From the NCBI GenBank assembly GCA_050331295.1, contig JBHJGZ010000001.1:124001-188000 (forward strand): a stretch of DNA of 64,000 nt, given 5' to 3'. The notes below the pieces were generated by a model, which had not been told where the DNA came from, made no database searches, and saw nothing but the letters and a program-made list of their open reading frames with translations. A program made the translations under genes and the position numbers. Positions within the stretch are counted from its first letter, which is position 1. Each line of letters starts with the position of its first letter. Below are positions 1 through 8,639 of this stretch, in pieces. This DNA is from Kuafuiihalomonas sp050331295 (GTDB lineage: Bacteria > Myxococcota > Kuafuiibacteriia > Kuafuiibacteriales > Kuafuiibacteriaceae).

Positions 1-1126
1 AGCCGAACAGCATGAGGAGAAGCTGAAATCCAAATGACGGAGGTCTCGCATCGTGTGGCTGGCTTTGGGTCGACTTCACGGTGGAAGACGAACTCAAGAA
101 TGCGTGCGCCTTGTAAAAGGAGTGTCCAACGATGTGCATGGTGGCCACCGCGAATGCACCGAGGCCGATCTGAAGCATCATGAAGCCCATTTGGCCGACC
201 GTGGAGTAGGCGAGCTTTCTCTTGATGTCGGTCTGGGTCAGCATCACCGTCGAAGCGAAGATGGCCGTGAACGCCCCGACCGCCGCAATGAACCACAACG
301 CGGCCGGCACCTGGATGAGGACCGGCGATAATCGAATCAGAAGGAATCCGCCGGCGTTGATGATGCCTGCATGCATCAGCGCTGAGACGGGCGTGGGGGT
401 CTCCATCGTATCCGGGAGCCAGGTGTGCATCGGGAATTGGGCCGACTTGGTCATCGCTCCCAGGACGAAGAGAAAAGCGATGGTCGGGGCGGTCTCCGAC
501 GTGGCCAAGCCGTCGGCTTGCTCGAAGATCTCCAGGATTTCCAAGGTCTGGAGTTCGATGTACGTGAGCACGAAGCCGACCAACAAGAAGAGGTCACCGA
601 GACGGCTGATGATGAACTTCTTGCGAGCGGAGAATTGGGCCGCTGGCCGCTCTCCGTAGAACGTCAACAGCTTGTGAAGGCCGAGACTCGAAAGCACCCA
701 TGCAGTCCACAAGAGAACGAGGTTTCGAGCGATGAGCAAAAACAACACCATGGAAACCGTGAACGCGAGCCACTGTGAAAAGCGCGCTTGCCCGGGGTCT
801 CCGTCCAGGTATCGGACCGAATATCGACTGACCACGAGACCGATGAGACACACCATTACGAGGAGCAGGACCGAGAGTCGGTCCACGTAGGCGCCGAATG
901 TCAGTTCCGCAGGACCTAGCACCAAGATGCCGACGACTTGGTCGCTCGGGCCGGTGGCCAGTACACCCACCAGAGCGAGGGTTGCGGCGACGAGCGCCAG
1001 ACCCATCGACCATACCGTGACCGAGCGAGCGATGTACGCCGGAAGATGAGCCCAGCGAGATACGACAAAGCCGAGAAGGACGGGTACGAAGGCGGCGACC
1101 AAAGCGGACCAAGACGTAATGGGCAT
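1..1126 (-). CDS. NuoL/DabB-like proton-conducting membrane subunit (3' end outside window)
   Basis: About 375 N-terminal residues are visible; the stop codon lies beyond the left edge. The translation is a string of hydrophobic segments typical of the antiporter-like subunits of complex I, Mrp antiporters and the DAB inorganic-carbon pump. Readable signatures are QFPMHTWLPD followed by an ETPTPVSALMHAG stretch, and HSFYKAHAFLSS. The last form, with Lys-Ala-His-Ala-Phe-Leu, recalls DabB, the NuoL-like partner of DabA (DUF2309) in bicarbonate uptake, more than true NuoL. The start ATG is preceded by AGGAGA at a 7-nt spacing. No other nuo gene is seen here, which fits DabB or a stand-alone antiporter subunit. 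Whether dabA follows cannot be seen from this window. Confidence 0.75.
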   Translation of the reverse strand, partial: MPITSWSALVAAFVPVLLGFVVSRWAHLPAYIARSVTVWSMGLALVAATLALVGVLATGPSDQVVGILVLGPAELTFGAYVDRLSVLLLVMVCLIGLVVSRYSVRYLDGDPGQARFSQWLAFTVSMVLFLLIARNLVLLWTAWVLSSLGLHKLLTFYGERPAAQFSARKKFIISRLGDLFLLVGFVLTYIELQTLEILEIFEQADGLATSETAPTIAFLFVLGAMTKSAQFPMHTWLPDTMETPTPVSALMHAGIINAGGFLLIRLSPVLIQVPAALWFIAAVGAFTAIFASTVMLTQTDIKRKLAYSTVGQMGFMMLQIGLGAFAVATMHIVGHSFYKAHAFLSSSSTVKSTQSQPHDARPPSFGFQLLLMLFG

Positions 1127-1132
1127 GCAATC

Positions 1133-1149
1133 TCTCCTGTGACAGGAGA
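1133..1149. promoter_or_regulatory. Inverted repeat covering the ribosome-binding site of the DabB-like gene
   Basis: TCTCCTGT-G-ACAGGAGA is an 8-bp inverted repeat around a single base. On the minus strand it contains the AGGAGA Shine-Dalgarno of the gene starting at 1126. It may be an operator, or it may fold in RNA and mask the ribosome-binding site. It could also be chance. Confidence 0.3.
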
Positions 1150-1183
1150 TGCCTATTACGCGAAAAGGATATCGTCAATCGTG

Positions 1184-1193
1184 TTTCGCGAAA
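1184..1193. promoter_or_regulatory. TTTCGCGAAA palindrome upstream of the DabB-like gene
   Basis: This is a perfect 10-bp palindrome, 58 bp upstream of the DabB-like start. The same 10-mer occurs at 62472-62481, also between divergent genes. No known regulator is assigned. Confidence 0.25.
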
Positions 1194-1419
1194 TCGCCAG
1201 CGAGAGCCCTCCTCGTTCCATCCTGCAGCGCCACCGGAACCCCCGTCTCGCGGCATCCGATGAGCCATTTGCGCTCGAGCCCCCTTGGCACCGATGGTGT
1301 GGTCCCGGGCCAAACCCAATGGATACCCATCTGGTCCGAATGGGGTCCCCGGCGGGAAGCTCGCGGATTTCGGCCCAGTGCTTTACGACGATGGGTGATC
1401 TTCGAGATCATCGACCGTC

Positions 1420-2445
1420 ATGGTGCGCATGGAACAGATGCGGGGGTTGGTGGCCATCATTGCCGTGGTCTGCGTGGGCCACGTGTTGGTGGTGGGCCGC
1501 AGCATCATCCTGCCCTTGGTCTCCGCCCTCTTCCTTTGGTACCTCCTTTCGGCCCTCGTCGATCTGATGGCGCGGCTCCCGGTCCGGCTCCCGTACTGGA
1601 TTCGGCTGGTCCTGGCGGTCGCGGTGGTGGTCGGCGTCATCGCATTCCTTTCGAGCATCGTGGCGGAGAGTGTGCGGTCACTGGCGCAGAAAGTGCCGGA
1701 GTACCAGGCGGAGCTCGGGACACTCCTGCAAGATCTCTTGGCCGCCTTGGGGCTGCCGGCGCGAGCACTCCGGGAAGAGTTCTTGCCCCAGAATTTGACC
1801 AGCATCCTCACCCGAGCGCTCTCCGGCGTGACCTTTACCCTGAGCCAGTTGGGCGCGGTCCTCTTGTACACGGGATTCCTTCTGGCCGAGGCCCACACCT
1901 TTGAACACAAGGCCCATTCGTTGGGATTGAGCCCCGAGCGAGAGGCCGCGTTGATCCTGGCGGCGCGTCGGATCGGGGGGCAGCTGCGCTTCTACGTGGC
2001 GTTGAAGAGTCTCACCAGCGGATTGATCGGCAGTATCTCGTTCATTCTGCTGTGGGCCTTCGATGTTCAATTCGCGGCATTTTGGGGAGTGACCACGTTC
2101 GTCTTCAACTTCGTGCCGTACGTTGGATCGTTCCTGGCGGTGCTCATGCCCGTGCTGCTCTCGCTGCTTCAGTTCGAGACCTTTGCGGCGACCCTGGCTC
2201 TCCTGGTGCTTCTGGTCTCCGCCCAATTCCTGGTGGGCAACATCTTCGAGCCTCGCCTGATGGGGCATCAGCTCAACCTGAGCCCCTTGGTGATCCTGTT
2301 GTCCCTGGCGACTTGGGGTGCGCTTTGGGGTGTGCCCGGGATGTTTTTGAGCGTGCCGCTGATGGTGGCTTCCATGATCGTGCTCTCCAAATTCGAAACC
2401 ACCAAGCCTTTGGCGATCCTGCTGTCCGAGCGCGGCATCGTCTGA
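1420..2445 (+). CDS. AI-2E family transporter (PerM/YdgG-type membrane protein)
   Basis: The 341-residue protein is almost wholly hydrophobic and has the layout of the AI-2E transporter family. A helix pair near residues 8-45 is followed by a third helix, then a polar stretch at about 80-130. A C-terminal bundle carries the family's NFVPYVGSF and EPRLMGHQLNLSPL signatures. Family members export small molecules or act as Na+/H+ antiporters; the substrate cannot be read from sequence. ATG codons at 1420 and 1429 are both possible starts. The gene stands alone: a divergent gene lies upstream and a long riboswitch leader downstream. Confidence 0.85.
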   Translation: MVRMEQMRGLVAIIAVVCVGHVLVVGRSIILPLVSALFLWYLLSALVDLMARLPVRLPYWIRLVLAVAVVVGVIAFLSSIVAESVRSLAQKVPEYQAELGTLLQDLLAALGLPARALREEFLPQNLTSILTRALSGVTFTLSQLGAVLLYTGFLLAEAHTFEHKAHSLGLSPEREAALILAARRIGGQLRFYVALKSLTSGLIGSISFILLWAFDVQFAAFWGVTTFVFNFVPYVGSFLAVLMPVLLSLLQFETFAATLALLVLLVSAQFLVGNIFEPRLMGHQLNLSPLVILLSLATWGALWGVPGMFLSVPLMVASMIVLSKFETTKPLAILLSERGIV

Positions 2446-2468
2446 GTCGGTCGAAGGCCACAACATGC

Positions 2469-2498
2469 TTGCAACGAAAATAATCTATTGATTATACA
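2469..2498 (+). promoter_or_regulatory. Possible sigma70-type promoter in an AT-rich patch
   Basis: TTGCAA (2469-2474), 18 bp, then TATACA (2493-2498), inside a short AT-rich island that also contains the inverted repeat ATAATC-TATT-GATTAT (2480-2495). It could drive the cobalamin leader about 220 nt downstream. The match is partial and the spacing loose. Confidence 0.25.
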
Positions 2499-2715
2499 AA
2501 TAACCAAGAATCGAATCGCTGGGGAGCAGGCTCTGCGGCTTCATTCCGGGATCTTCTCCAGCATGGTCGAATGATGAAGGTTCGGCAGGAATGTCGATAT
2601 GAACTGTTCGGTCTTTCGGTTTGCCGAAGGATCGAGGAGAACACCGGATAATTCGCTTTAAAAGAGCCCCAGGACTCGGGAAAGCAGGTTGACTCCGGAG
2701 ACCGGAGGCTGCACT

Positions 2716-2915
2716 CAGCTCCTCGGTTCGGGGTCAGGTCGAAGGACCTGAAGGGGAAGCTGGTGAGAATCCAGCGCGGACCCGCCACGGTGAACGTCGT
2801 GGTCTCGTCAGGAAGCCACTGAAGGCATCGCTCGCAAAGCGGGTGACCCTTTGGGAAGGCGACGAGACCAGCTCCAGGAAAGCTGGAGCACGACGTGAGC
2901 CCGGATACCCACCCG
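2716..2915 (+). promoter_or_regulatory. Cobalamin (adenosylcobalamin) riboswitch
   Basis: The B12-box core is clear: GGGGAAGCTGGTGAGAATCC followed by a GCGGACCCGCCAC segment (2753-2788), then TGAGCCCGGATACCC near the 3' end. Supporting helices are CAGGTC-GAAG-GACCTG (2735-2750), GCTGG/CCAGC around GTGAGAAT, GGTCTCGTC (2801-2809) with GACGAGACC (2861-2869), ACGTCGT (2794-2800) with ACGACGT (2890-2896), and an inner GCTCCAG/CTGGAGC hairpin. The aptamer lies about 180 nt upstream of the TonB receptor start, so cobalamin probably represses uptake. The expression platform was not resolved. The rest of 2446-3093 holds no gene I can support. Confidence 0.9.
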
Positions 2916-3093
2916 GATCGAAAAGAACGGACGCCTCGGGGATGGCGGACCGGGTCGAAGCGTTCTGCGCCGGTGGTGGCCCGCACGTGTGGCGGTCAAA
3001 ACCGACCTTTCCGCGTCACCTGCTCCTTCGTCGTCGGCGTCCTAGTCGTCCCGTCTGCGTCCGTATCGAGGCGCCGGGCCGAAGGGAGCGCGC

Positions 3094-5199
3094 ATGTCCG
3101 GGCGAGGGTACAGATGGGGATGCTCCCGAAATCGAGTCACCAGACGGTGGCTCGGTCCAACGCTGTGCCTGCTCGCCGTACCGGCCGTCAATGGTTGGGC
3201 GATGGCCGATCCAGAGGGGCTCGGAGGCTCTGACGAGACGGCATCGGGGACGCTCGAGGCGGTGGAGGGTGGTCTCGACGTCATCACCGTCCAGGGGCGT
3301 GACGCCCGGGACGCACCGCTTTCTCCCCGGGGCGATGCGCTCATCGAGTTGCAGAACCGACCGCTTCGGTTCGAGACATTGGGCGACGTACTGCTCGAGG
3401 CACCGGGCATACACGTCTTCAATGCAGGAGGGATTGCGGCTACCCAGTCCGTTTCGGTGCGCGGCTCCGAATTCGACCAGGTCACGGTTCTCGTCGATGA
3501 CGTGCCGCTCGTTGGCCCCGATCGAGGACAGTTCGATTTCGGCATCTTTCCGCTGGATGGATTCCAAGGGGTCGAAGTCTTCTACGACAGCGCGCCCATC
3601 CGATACGGCGGCGGCACCATAGGTGGGGTGATTCGACTCATCCCGAAGCGCATTGAGCAGGGACAGGCCATCGCTGAAGCCGGCGCCGGATCCTTCGACA
3701 CCTACCGGACCCGAGGACAGATCGAGGCGGCGTCCCCATCATTCAGTGGCGTCCTGTCGGGAGGATATCTTCGATCCGACAACGACTTCTTCTTCCTGGA
3801 CGACGGAGGAACCCTTCTCGGACCCGAAGCGGAAAACGACGATACGGTTGAGCGGCGAGAAAACGCGCAAGTGCAGCGGACCAATGGGTTCGGATACGGG
3901 ACCTGGGAATCTGGACCCCATCGGCTCGCGTTGCTTGGACTCGTATTTCATCAAGAAGCGGGCGCTCCCGGGGCGGCCCTGAATGTCAGTACCGAATCGG
4001 ACGAAGTGAGAACCCAGGCGTTCGGCTCGCTCGGTTATCGGTTGCGGACGGCGGTGGCGGGGATGGAGCTGGATGCATTCGCCACCGCGGCGGTCGGTCG
4101 TGACCGGCTGCGCTTTCGTGATCCCCTCGGAAGGATCGGGCTGGGTCAAGAGGACAGCCGGGATGTGTTTCTGAGCGTGGACGCCCGAGGCGGAGCGTTC
4201 TTGCGGGTGGCTCCATGGCTCAACGTAGGGAGCACCGTGTTCTATCGAATGGACGATCTGCGTCCGAATGACGAGTTCGCGGTTCCCGGGGATCAACCTT
4301 CATCGAGGGATACCTTGACCGTCGCCGGCGAGGTGCTCCTCACGGCGGTGGGGGCTCCGATTCCGATGTCTCTTCGGACGTCGGTGTCGGGCACCTTCAC
4401 CGAAGCTCGCATCTCCACCAGTCGACTTCAGGAAACGCAAGTTTCGGAGATCAGTGATTCGGTTCCTTTCTTTCGGATCGAAGGAAGGCTCGAGCCGTTC
4501 CCGTGGCTCGAGCTGACGTCGAAAGTCAGCTCCGGCATCCGTCTCCCCACTAGCCTCGAGCTGTTCGGCAACCGCAACACCATCCGAGGCGCCTTCGATC
4601 TCGAACCGGAGCGGTCCCTGGCTGCCGACGCCGGGGTTCGGCTCGCGACAACCTTCGGGCCGCTCGATGTGGTGGTGGACGCATCGGTCTTTTGGCGTCG
4701 GGTCCGGGACCTGATTCTGGCTCGCCGGACATCTCAGTTTCAGATCACGTTCGAGAATGCGCGAGAAGGTGAAACGTTGGGTCTGGAGGCGCTGACCCGC
4801 TTCGACCTCTTCGACCAGCTCACGTTCACCACGAATGTGACGTGGCTCGACGCGCCCTTCGACAATCGAGGCTTCGACCGTCAGCAGCCTTTGAGGATCC
4901 CGGTTCGGGTGTTCCATCAGACACGGGTTCGGTTCCCGATATCCACCTTCCTGAACGAACTCAGCTTCCTGGGAGAGGTCGCCCATCGAAGCGGCTTCTT
5001 TCCGGACTCGGCGAATCTCGTGGACCAGCCGAGTTTCACATCCATCAACGCCGGGGCCCAAGCCAGCTTCTGGGCCGACCGGTTCACCTTCGCGGTGGTC
5101 GGCTCGAACCTGACCGACGCCCGCGGCATCGATCTTCTCGGTTTTCCGCTGATGAGTCGCTTCATCGAAGCCACTCTTCGTTGGAGAACCGACTTCTAG
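3094..5199 (+). CDS. btuB: TonB-dependent outer-membrane receptor, probably for cobalamin (BtuB-like)
   Basis: The 701-residue protein begins with a basic, hydrophobic export signal (cleavage probably near residue 35). A plug domain follows at about 65-190 with LGDVLLEAPGI, VSVRGSEFDQVTVLVDDVPL and YGGGTIGGVI, then a beta-barrel ending in an aromatic residue (RTDF). TonB-dependent receptors import scarce nutrients across the outer membrane. The substrate is inferred from the cobalamin riboswitch just upstream, not from the barrel itself. A lipoprotein gene follows after 16 nt and is probably co-transcribed. Confidence 0.85.
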   Translation: MSGRGYRWGCSRNRVTRRWLGPTLCLLAVPAVNGWAMADPEGLGGSDETASGTLEAVEGGLDVITVQGRDARDAPLSPRGDALIELQNRPLRFETLGDVLLEAPGIHVFNAGGIAATQSVSVRGSEFDQVTVLVDDVPLVGPDRGQFDFGIFPLDGFQGVEVFYDSAPIRYGGGTIGGVIRLIPKRIEQGQAIAEAGAGSFDTYRTRGQIEAASPSFSGVLSGGYLRSDNDFFFLDDGGTLLGPEAENDDTVERRENAQVQRTNGFGYGTWESGPHRLALLGLVFHQEAGAPGAALNVSTESDEVRTQAFGSLGYRLRTAVAGMELDAFATAAVGRDRLRFRDPLGRIGLGQEDSRDVFLSVDARGGAFLRVAPWLNVGSTVFYRMDDLRPNDEFAVPGDQPSSRDTLTVAGEVLLTAVGAPIPMSLRTSVSGTFTEARISTSRLQETQVSEISDSVPFFRIEGRLEPFPWLELTSKVSSGIRLPTSLELFGNRNTIRGAFDLEPERSLAADAGVRLATTFGPLDVVVDASVFWRRVRDLILARRTSQFQITFENAREGETLGLEALTRFDLFDQLTFTTNVTWLDAPFDNRGFDRQQPLRIPVRVFHQTRVRFPISTFLNELSFLGEVAHRSGFFPDSANLVDQPSFTSINAGAQASFWADRFTFAVVGSNLTDARGIDLLGFPLMSRFIEATLRWRTDF

Positions 5200-5215
5200 A
5201 CAAAGGAATCTCTTC

Positions 5216-6628
5216 ATGATCGCCCCGAACTCGAAAACCTCTCCGAAACACCCACGCCTTCTGCTTCGCTTGTCTGCTGCATGGATTGCCAGCGCGGCCT
5301 GCTTCATGGCCTGCGCGGATGACGAGGGGCCCGACGAAGATCCCGGGGACATGGCTACAACGGACATGGCGGCCCCCGACTTGGGCATGATGGATTCTGG
5401 GATGGTCGATGCCGGGATGCCGGACGCGGGGGGCGAACCCGGACCGGACGCTCCCACTTTCGGGGTGGTGCGAGGTGACTTTTCCACCACGTCCATAGCG
5501 GTCCTGGCACCGGACGGTTCCATCTTGGATCCGGCCATCTTGGACTCGGGGAGCACGCCCCCCGGCCTCACCACCGCCTTGTCCGGGGATGTGGTGCTCG
5601 CCAACGTTCGGCCCGCCGACGGTGTCTTGAACATCGTCGACCGGTTGATGACCGACGCCGTCACCCGCTTCGAAATCTCCACCGAGACCGTATTGGGTCA
5701 GGTATCGGCTCAGCCTTCCGAGAGCTTTGCCTCGAATCCCCAGGACTTCGCGCTGGTCGCGGACGATTCGGGCTGGATCAGTCGTTTCAACGTGAACCTG
5801 GATGAGACTGCAGATCCACTGGACCAGGGCAATGACATCGTGGAGTTCGATCCCACCACCTTCGAGCTGACGGGAGAACGCGTCGACCTGTCGTCGTTCG
5901 ATTCGACCGGAACCGCTCAGACCGATGACGGGCCGGCGGAAGTGGACGTCTTCGCGCGCCCGGGACTGGTGGCACTTCGGGGCGATACGCTCGTTGTCGG
6001 CCTCACGCTGCTGTCATTCGGCTTTGATGCAGCTTCTCAGGGCTTTGTCGCCTTGGTGGATGTGGAAACGTCGAACGTGGTGGGACTCGAGCTCCCAGAA
6101 GGCCTGCAGAACTGCGGAGATGCTCGGGTGGTGCCGGAAACCAGCGACTTGGTCATGATCGGATGCCAGGGATTTGCACAGCCTTTCGGCGATCCGCCCC
6201 AGGTTCGGGCCTCCTCCGGGGTCGTCGTCGTACGGGTGTCGGAAGACGGCGCCGGGGAGATCGTCAGTACTTGGAGACCCAACGCCGATGAGAGCCTCGC
6301 CCTCTCGGTGCAAAACGTCCTGCCCATCGACGAATTCACGTTCGTGGGGAATGAGTTCGGGGCTTTCGGCGTCAGCGGCGACGAGATCTTCGTGGTGGAT
6401 ATCGAGGCGGACACCCAAGCCCTGCTGTTCGAGGCGGACGAAGCGTTCTCCGTGGGCATTCCGGCGTTCGATCCCGAAACCGGGCTCCTGATCCTCCCCG
6501 ATGCTTCCGCCTCCGATGGAGGCCTCCGACGCTTCACCCTCGGGGCCGATGGACCGTTCACCCCCCTCGAGACCATCACTTTCACCGACGGTCCGCTTCC
6601 GCCGCGGCGTGTGTACCTCCTCGATTGA
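5216..6628 (+). CDS. Putative surface lipoprotein with propeller-like repeats, cobalamin operon
   Basis: The 470-residue protein has a lipoprotein signal ending at FMAC (Cys33), an Asp/Ala/Met-rich linker (about 35-75), then a body of beta-strand segments such as DIVEFDPTTFELTGERVDL and LVALRGDTLVVGL. These look like beta-propeller blades, though no blade motif is strict. It starts 16 nt after the riboswitch-controlled receptor, so it is probably under cobalamin control. In Bacteroides the propeller lipoprotein BtuG sits on BtuB and captures B12; an analogous role is inferred here from layout only. No homologue is recognised by name. Confidence 0.65.
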   Translation: MIAPNSKTSPKHPRLLLRLSAAWIASAACFMACADDEGPDEDPGDMATTDMAAPDLGMMDSGMVDAGMPDAGGEPGPDAPTFGVVRGDFSTTSIAVLAPDGSILDPAILDSGSTPPGLTTALSGDVVLANVRPADGVLNIVDRLMTDAVTRFEISTETVLGQVSAQPSESFASNPQDFALVADDSGWISRFNVNLDETADPLDQGNDIVEFDPTTFELTGERVDLSSFDSTGTAQTDDGPAEVDVFARPGLVALRGDTLVVGLTLLSFGFDAASQGFVALVDVETSNVVGLELPEGLQNCGDARVVPETSDLVMIGCQGFAQPFGDPPQVRASSGVVVVRVSEDGAGEIVSTWRPNADESLALSVQNVLPIDEFTFVGNEFGAFGVSGDEIFVVDIEADTQALLFEADEAFSVGIPAFDPETGLLILPDASASDGGLRRFTLGADGPFTPLETITFTDGPLPPRRVYLLD

Positions 6629-6732
6629 GTTCAGCGCTGTGACCTCTTTGGAGACTGGTCGTCGATTCGCGGTCATAGGCGACCATCTCCCGTCCCCTGG
6701 ACCTGGTCACCAGCCCGGTGCTAGGCCGGGCC

Positions 6733-7728
6733 ATGCGGAACGCCATCTCGTTGACGCTCTTGCTCACGACGCGCATCGTCTCCTCTGCGGCCGCTGCTCA
6801 CGAGGCCCACACCGAGCCGCCGACCCAGGTCGGGGTCCTTCTCTTCGATGGCGTTCAGATCATCGATTTTGCCGCGCCGTACGAGGTGTTTGGTCAAGCC
6901 GGATTTGGTGTCGTGACCATCAGCAGAAAGGGCGAAGCCGTCACCACTGCGATGGGTCTGGAAGTCTCGCCGGACCACAGCTTCGAGGATGCGCCTCCGA
7001 TGGACGTTCTCCTGGTGCCCGGTGGGAACGTGGAGAATGCCGCGGCGGACCGTCGGACCCGGGCGTTTCTTCGGGACCGGGCGGGAGCTGTGCGGCACAT
7101 CCTTTCGGTGTGCACGGGCGCCACGATAGTGGCTGCGGCTGGGCTCTTGGATGGGAAGAGGGCCACCACTTTTCATCGAGCCCTGAACGGCTTCGAAGAG
7201 CGATTTCCGAAGGTTCAGGTGATCCGGGACGTACGCTGGGTCGATAACGGAAAGATCATCACCTCGGCCGGACTTTCTTCGGGTGTCGACGCATCGCTTC
7301 ACCTGGTGGCTGTAGTCCAGGGCGAGGAGCGGGCCAGGACGGTGGCACTCCACCTCGAATACGACTGGTCACCGTCCGGCGGCTTTGTCCGAACTCGCCT
7401 CGCCGATCGGCACTTGCCGCAGCCCGACGTGGACTGGCCCAAGGGCACCTCGATCCGGCGCACGGTCTCTTACGGGACTGCAGACCGTTGGACGCTGCGC
7501 TTCGAGGTGCGAAGTCCAGCTTCCGCTGACTCCGTTCAGGACCTCATCATCCGGGCAATGGACAACGAACCAGGCTGGCAGCGATCCGAGTCCACGACGT
7601 GGAGAAAGGCGCTGGACGCAGGGGACGTCGTCTTATCCCTCCACCGGACGAACGACGCCGCGAACAAACACGAGTTCGAAATGATCGTGGAAGTACTCGG
7701 ACCGACGTCGGACTCCGAAGCGCCGTGA
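6733..7728 (+). CDS. Exported DJ-1/PfpI-family protein
   Basis: The 331-residue protein has a signal peptide (about 1-22, ending AAAA) followed by a class I amidotransferase-like DJ-1/PfpI domain (about 30-215). This domain starts VGVLLFDGVQIIDFAAPYEVF, and the nucleophile elbow SVCTGA supplies the Cys. That arrangement resembles the N-terminal domain of GlxA/AraC-type regulators and isonitrile hydratase-like proteins. A C-terminal part of about 100 residues is not recognised. Export is unusual for this family, so a periplasmic glyoxalase, amidase or sensor role remains open. A GTG at 6718 could extend it by five residues; ATG 6733 fits the signal peptide better. Confidence 0.75.
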   Translation: MRNAISLTLLLTTRIVSSAAAAHEAHTEPPTQVGVLLFDGVQIIDFAAPYEVFGQAGFGVVTISRKGEAVTTAMGLEVSPDHSFEDAPPMDVLLVPGGNVENAAADRRTRAFLRDRAGAVRHILSVCTGATIVAAAGLLDGKRATTFHRALNGFEERFPKVQVIRDVRWVDNGKIITSAGLSSGVDASLHLVAVVQGEERARTVALHLEYDWSPSGGFVRTRLADRHLPQPDVDWPKGTSIRRTVSYGTADRWTLRFEVRSPASADSVQDLIIRAMDNEPGWQRSESTTWRKALDAGDVVLSLHRTNDAANKHEFEMIVEVLGPTSDSEAP

Positions 7729-7820
7729 TGCAGCGGGACTAGTCTATCCAATGGAGCACATCACGAATCACGGACCAACGGGGCTGATCCGATTCGGAAC
7801 CCGCGCCCGAGATCCAGTGT

Positions 7821-7934
7821 TCATACAGAGCATGCATGGTTCCGTCCTTGGCCTTGCGAGGCCCAGTCTCCGAGGAAGACGCCGGCCCCGACCCCGAGGA
7901 CCAGTCCGGTCAGGATTTTCTGCGTGAAGGACAC
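7821..7934 (-). pseudogene. Remnant resembling the N-terminus of a Na+/dicarboxylate (SDF) symporter
   Basis: A GTG-started frame reads SFTQKILTGLVLGVGAGVFL then GDW and stops after 37 codons. This pattern (T-x-KIL-x-GLVLG-hydrophobic-GD) is typical of the first helix of sodium:dicarboxylate symporters, which are normally over 400 residues long. An overlapping frame 7739-7837 (32 codons from ATG) ends in VIRDVLHWID and may be another fragment. The 316-bp stretch 7729-8044 contains no other gene I can support. Confidence 0.35.
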
Positions 7935-8044
7935 GGCGACCCCATGGTCGGACCGTCAGGTCGAGGCGGGCTGGAGGCAAGTGCGTCTCGGTCCGCCGTC
8001 ACGTCGGCGATGATAGACGCGCCGACCGATGCACAAACGGATGC

Positions 8045-8473
8045 TCACCGGTGCCCCGCGGGCACACGAGGGCCGACGGCGGTCCCGGACGCCGGAAGTC
8101 CGCTGCGGATCTCGGCCAGGATACGCCGGGAGAGGTCCTCGTCACCGAACGTGCCGACTCGAATCTTCACGCTCGTCGCATCTTTGGTCTCCGACTCCAA
8201 GGTGATGGAGATGTCCTTGTCCTGGGCGGTGGAGGCCTGGAGCTTCGCATACACGCCATCCTTTTTTCGGGAGCTGATATTGAATTCCAGACGGTCGAGG
8301 GCGGCTTCGGTGGCCTCGAAACTAGCCTGAAGTGGCGCTTCGAGCTGGGCCTTCAACTCCCCTTTGTACCAAGCATAGCCAGCGGCGCCTCCGGCCGCAC
8401 CGGCGCCGGCCACCGCCACGGCTGCGCAGCTGGTGCACGAGAACACTGAAAGCAGAGAAATCAAGGACCGCAC
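8045..8473 (-). CDS. DUF3568-like lipoprotein
   Basis: The 142-residue protein starts with a lipoprotein signal (LLSVFSCTSC, two candidate Cys). A glycine/alanine hydrophobic stretch AGAGAAGGAAGYAWYKGEL follows, then an alpha/beta domain that tracks DUF3568: LEAPLQASFEATEAALDRL, DISITLESETKDATSVKIRVG and FGDEDLSRRILAEI. DUF3568 proteins are small envelope proteins of unknown function. The gene is divergent from the antenna operon; the roughly 300 bp between them contain the regulatory sites described there. Confidence 0.7.
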   Translation of the reverse strand: MRSLISLLSVFSCTSCAAVAVAGAGAAGGAAGYAWYKGELKAQLEAPLQASFEATEAALDRLEFNISSRKKDGVYAKLQASTAQDKDISITLESETKDATSVKIRVGTFGDEDLSRRILAEIRSGLPASGTAVGPRVPAGHR

Positions 8474-8595
8474 GTCGATGAAGACGACCTGCCGAAGAAC
8501 CGAAAGGCAACGACTCTCTCCTCGGACCGAAAGGGGGAGGCGTTCCAGTTGCAGACTCTACGCACACGTTGCGTTCGCGCAAAAACAGCGACTAA

Positions 8596-8639
8596 TGTCA
8601 GGCAAAGCAGACACTGTTGGCTGTCAGTATCGGTTGACC
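8596..8639 (+). promoter_or_regulatory. Tandem PpsR/CrtJ-like operators upstream of pucBA
   Basis: TGT-N12-ACA is matched exactly at 8596-8613. A second copy with one mismatch (TGT-N12-ACC) lies at 8622-8639, leaving 8 bp between them. PpsR/CrtJ, the aerobic repressor of photosynthesis genes in purple bacteria, binds this motif as closely spaced pairs. The second copy ends on the candidate -35 element. The motif is short, so position and pairing carry most of the weight. Confidence 0.5.

Noticed and set aside
594..1319. Minus-strand open frame of 241 codons at the left edge
   Set aside because: It overlaps, out of frame, the NuoL/DabB-like gene, which has membrane helices and family motifs; this frame is Arg/Gly rich with none.
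4300..5682. Minus-strand open frame of 460 codons
   Set aside because: It is antisense to the TonB receptor barrel and the lipoprotein start, both of which are convincing.
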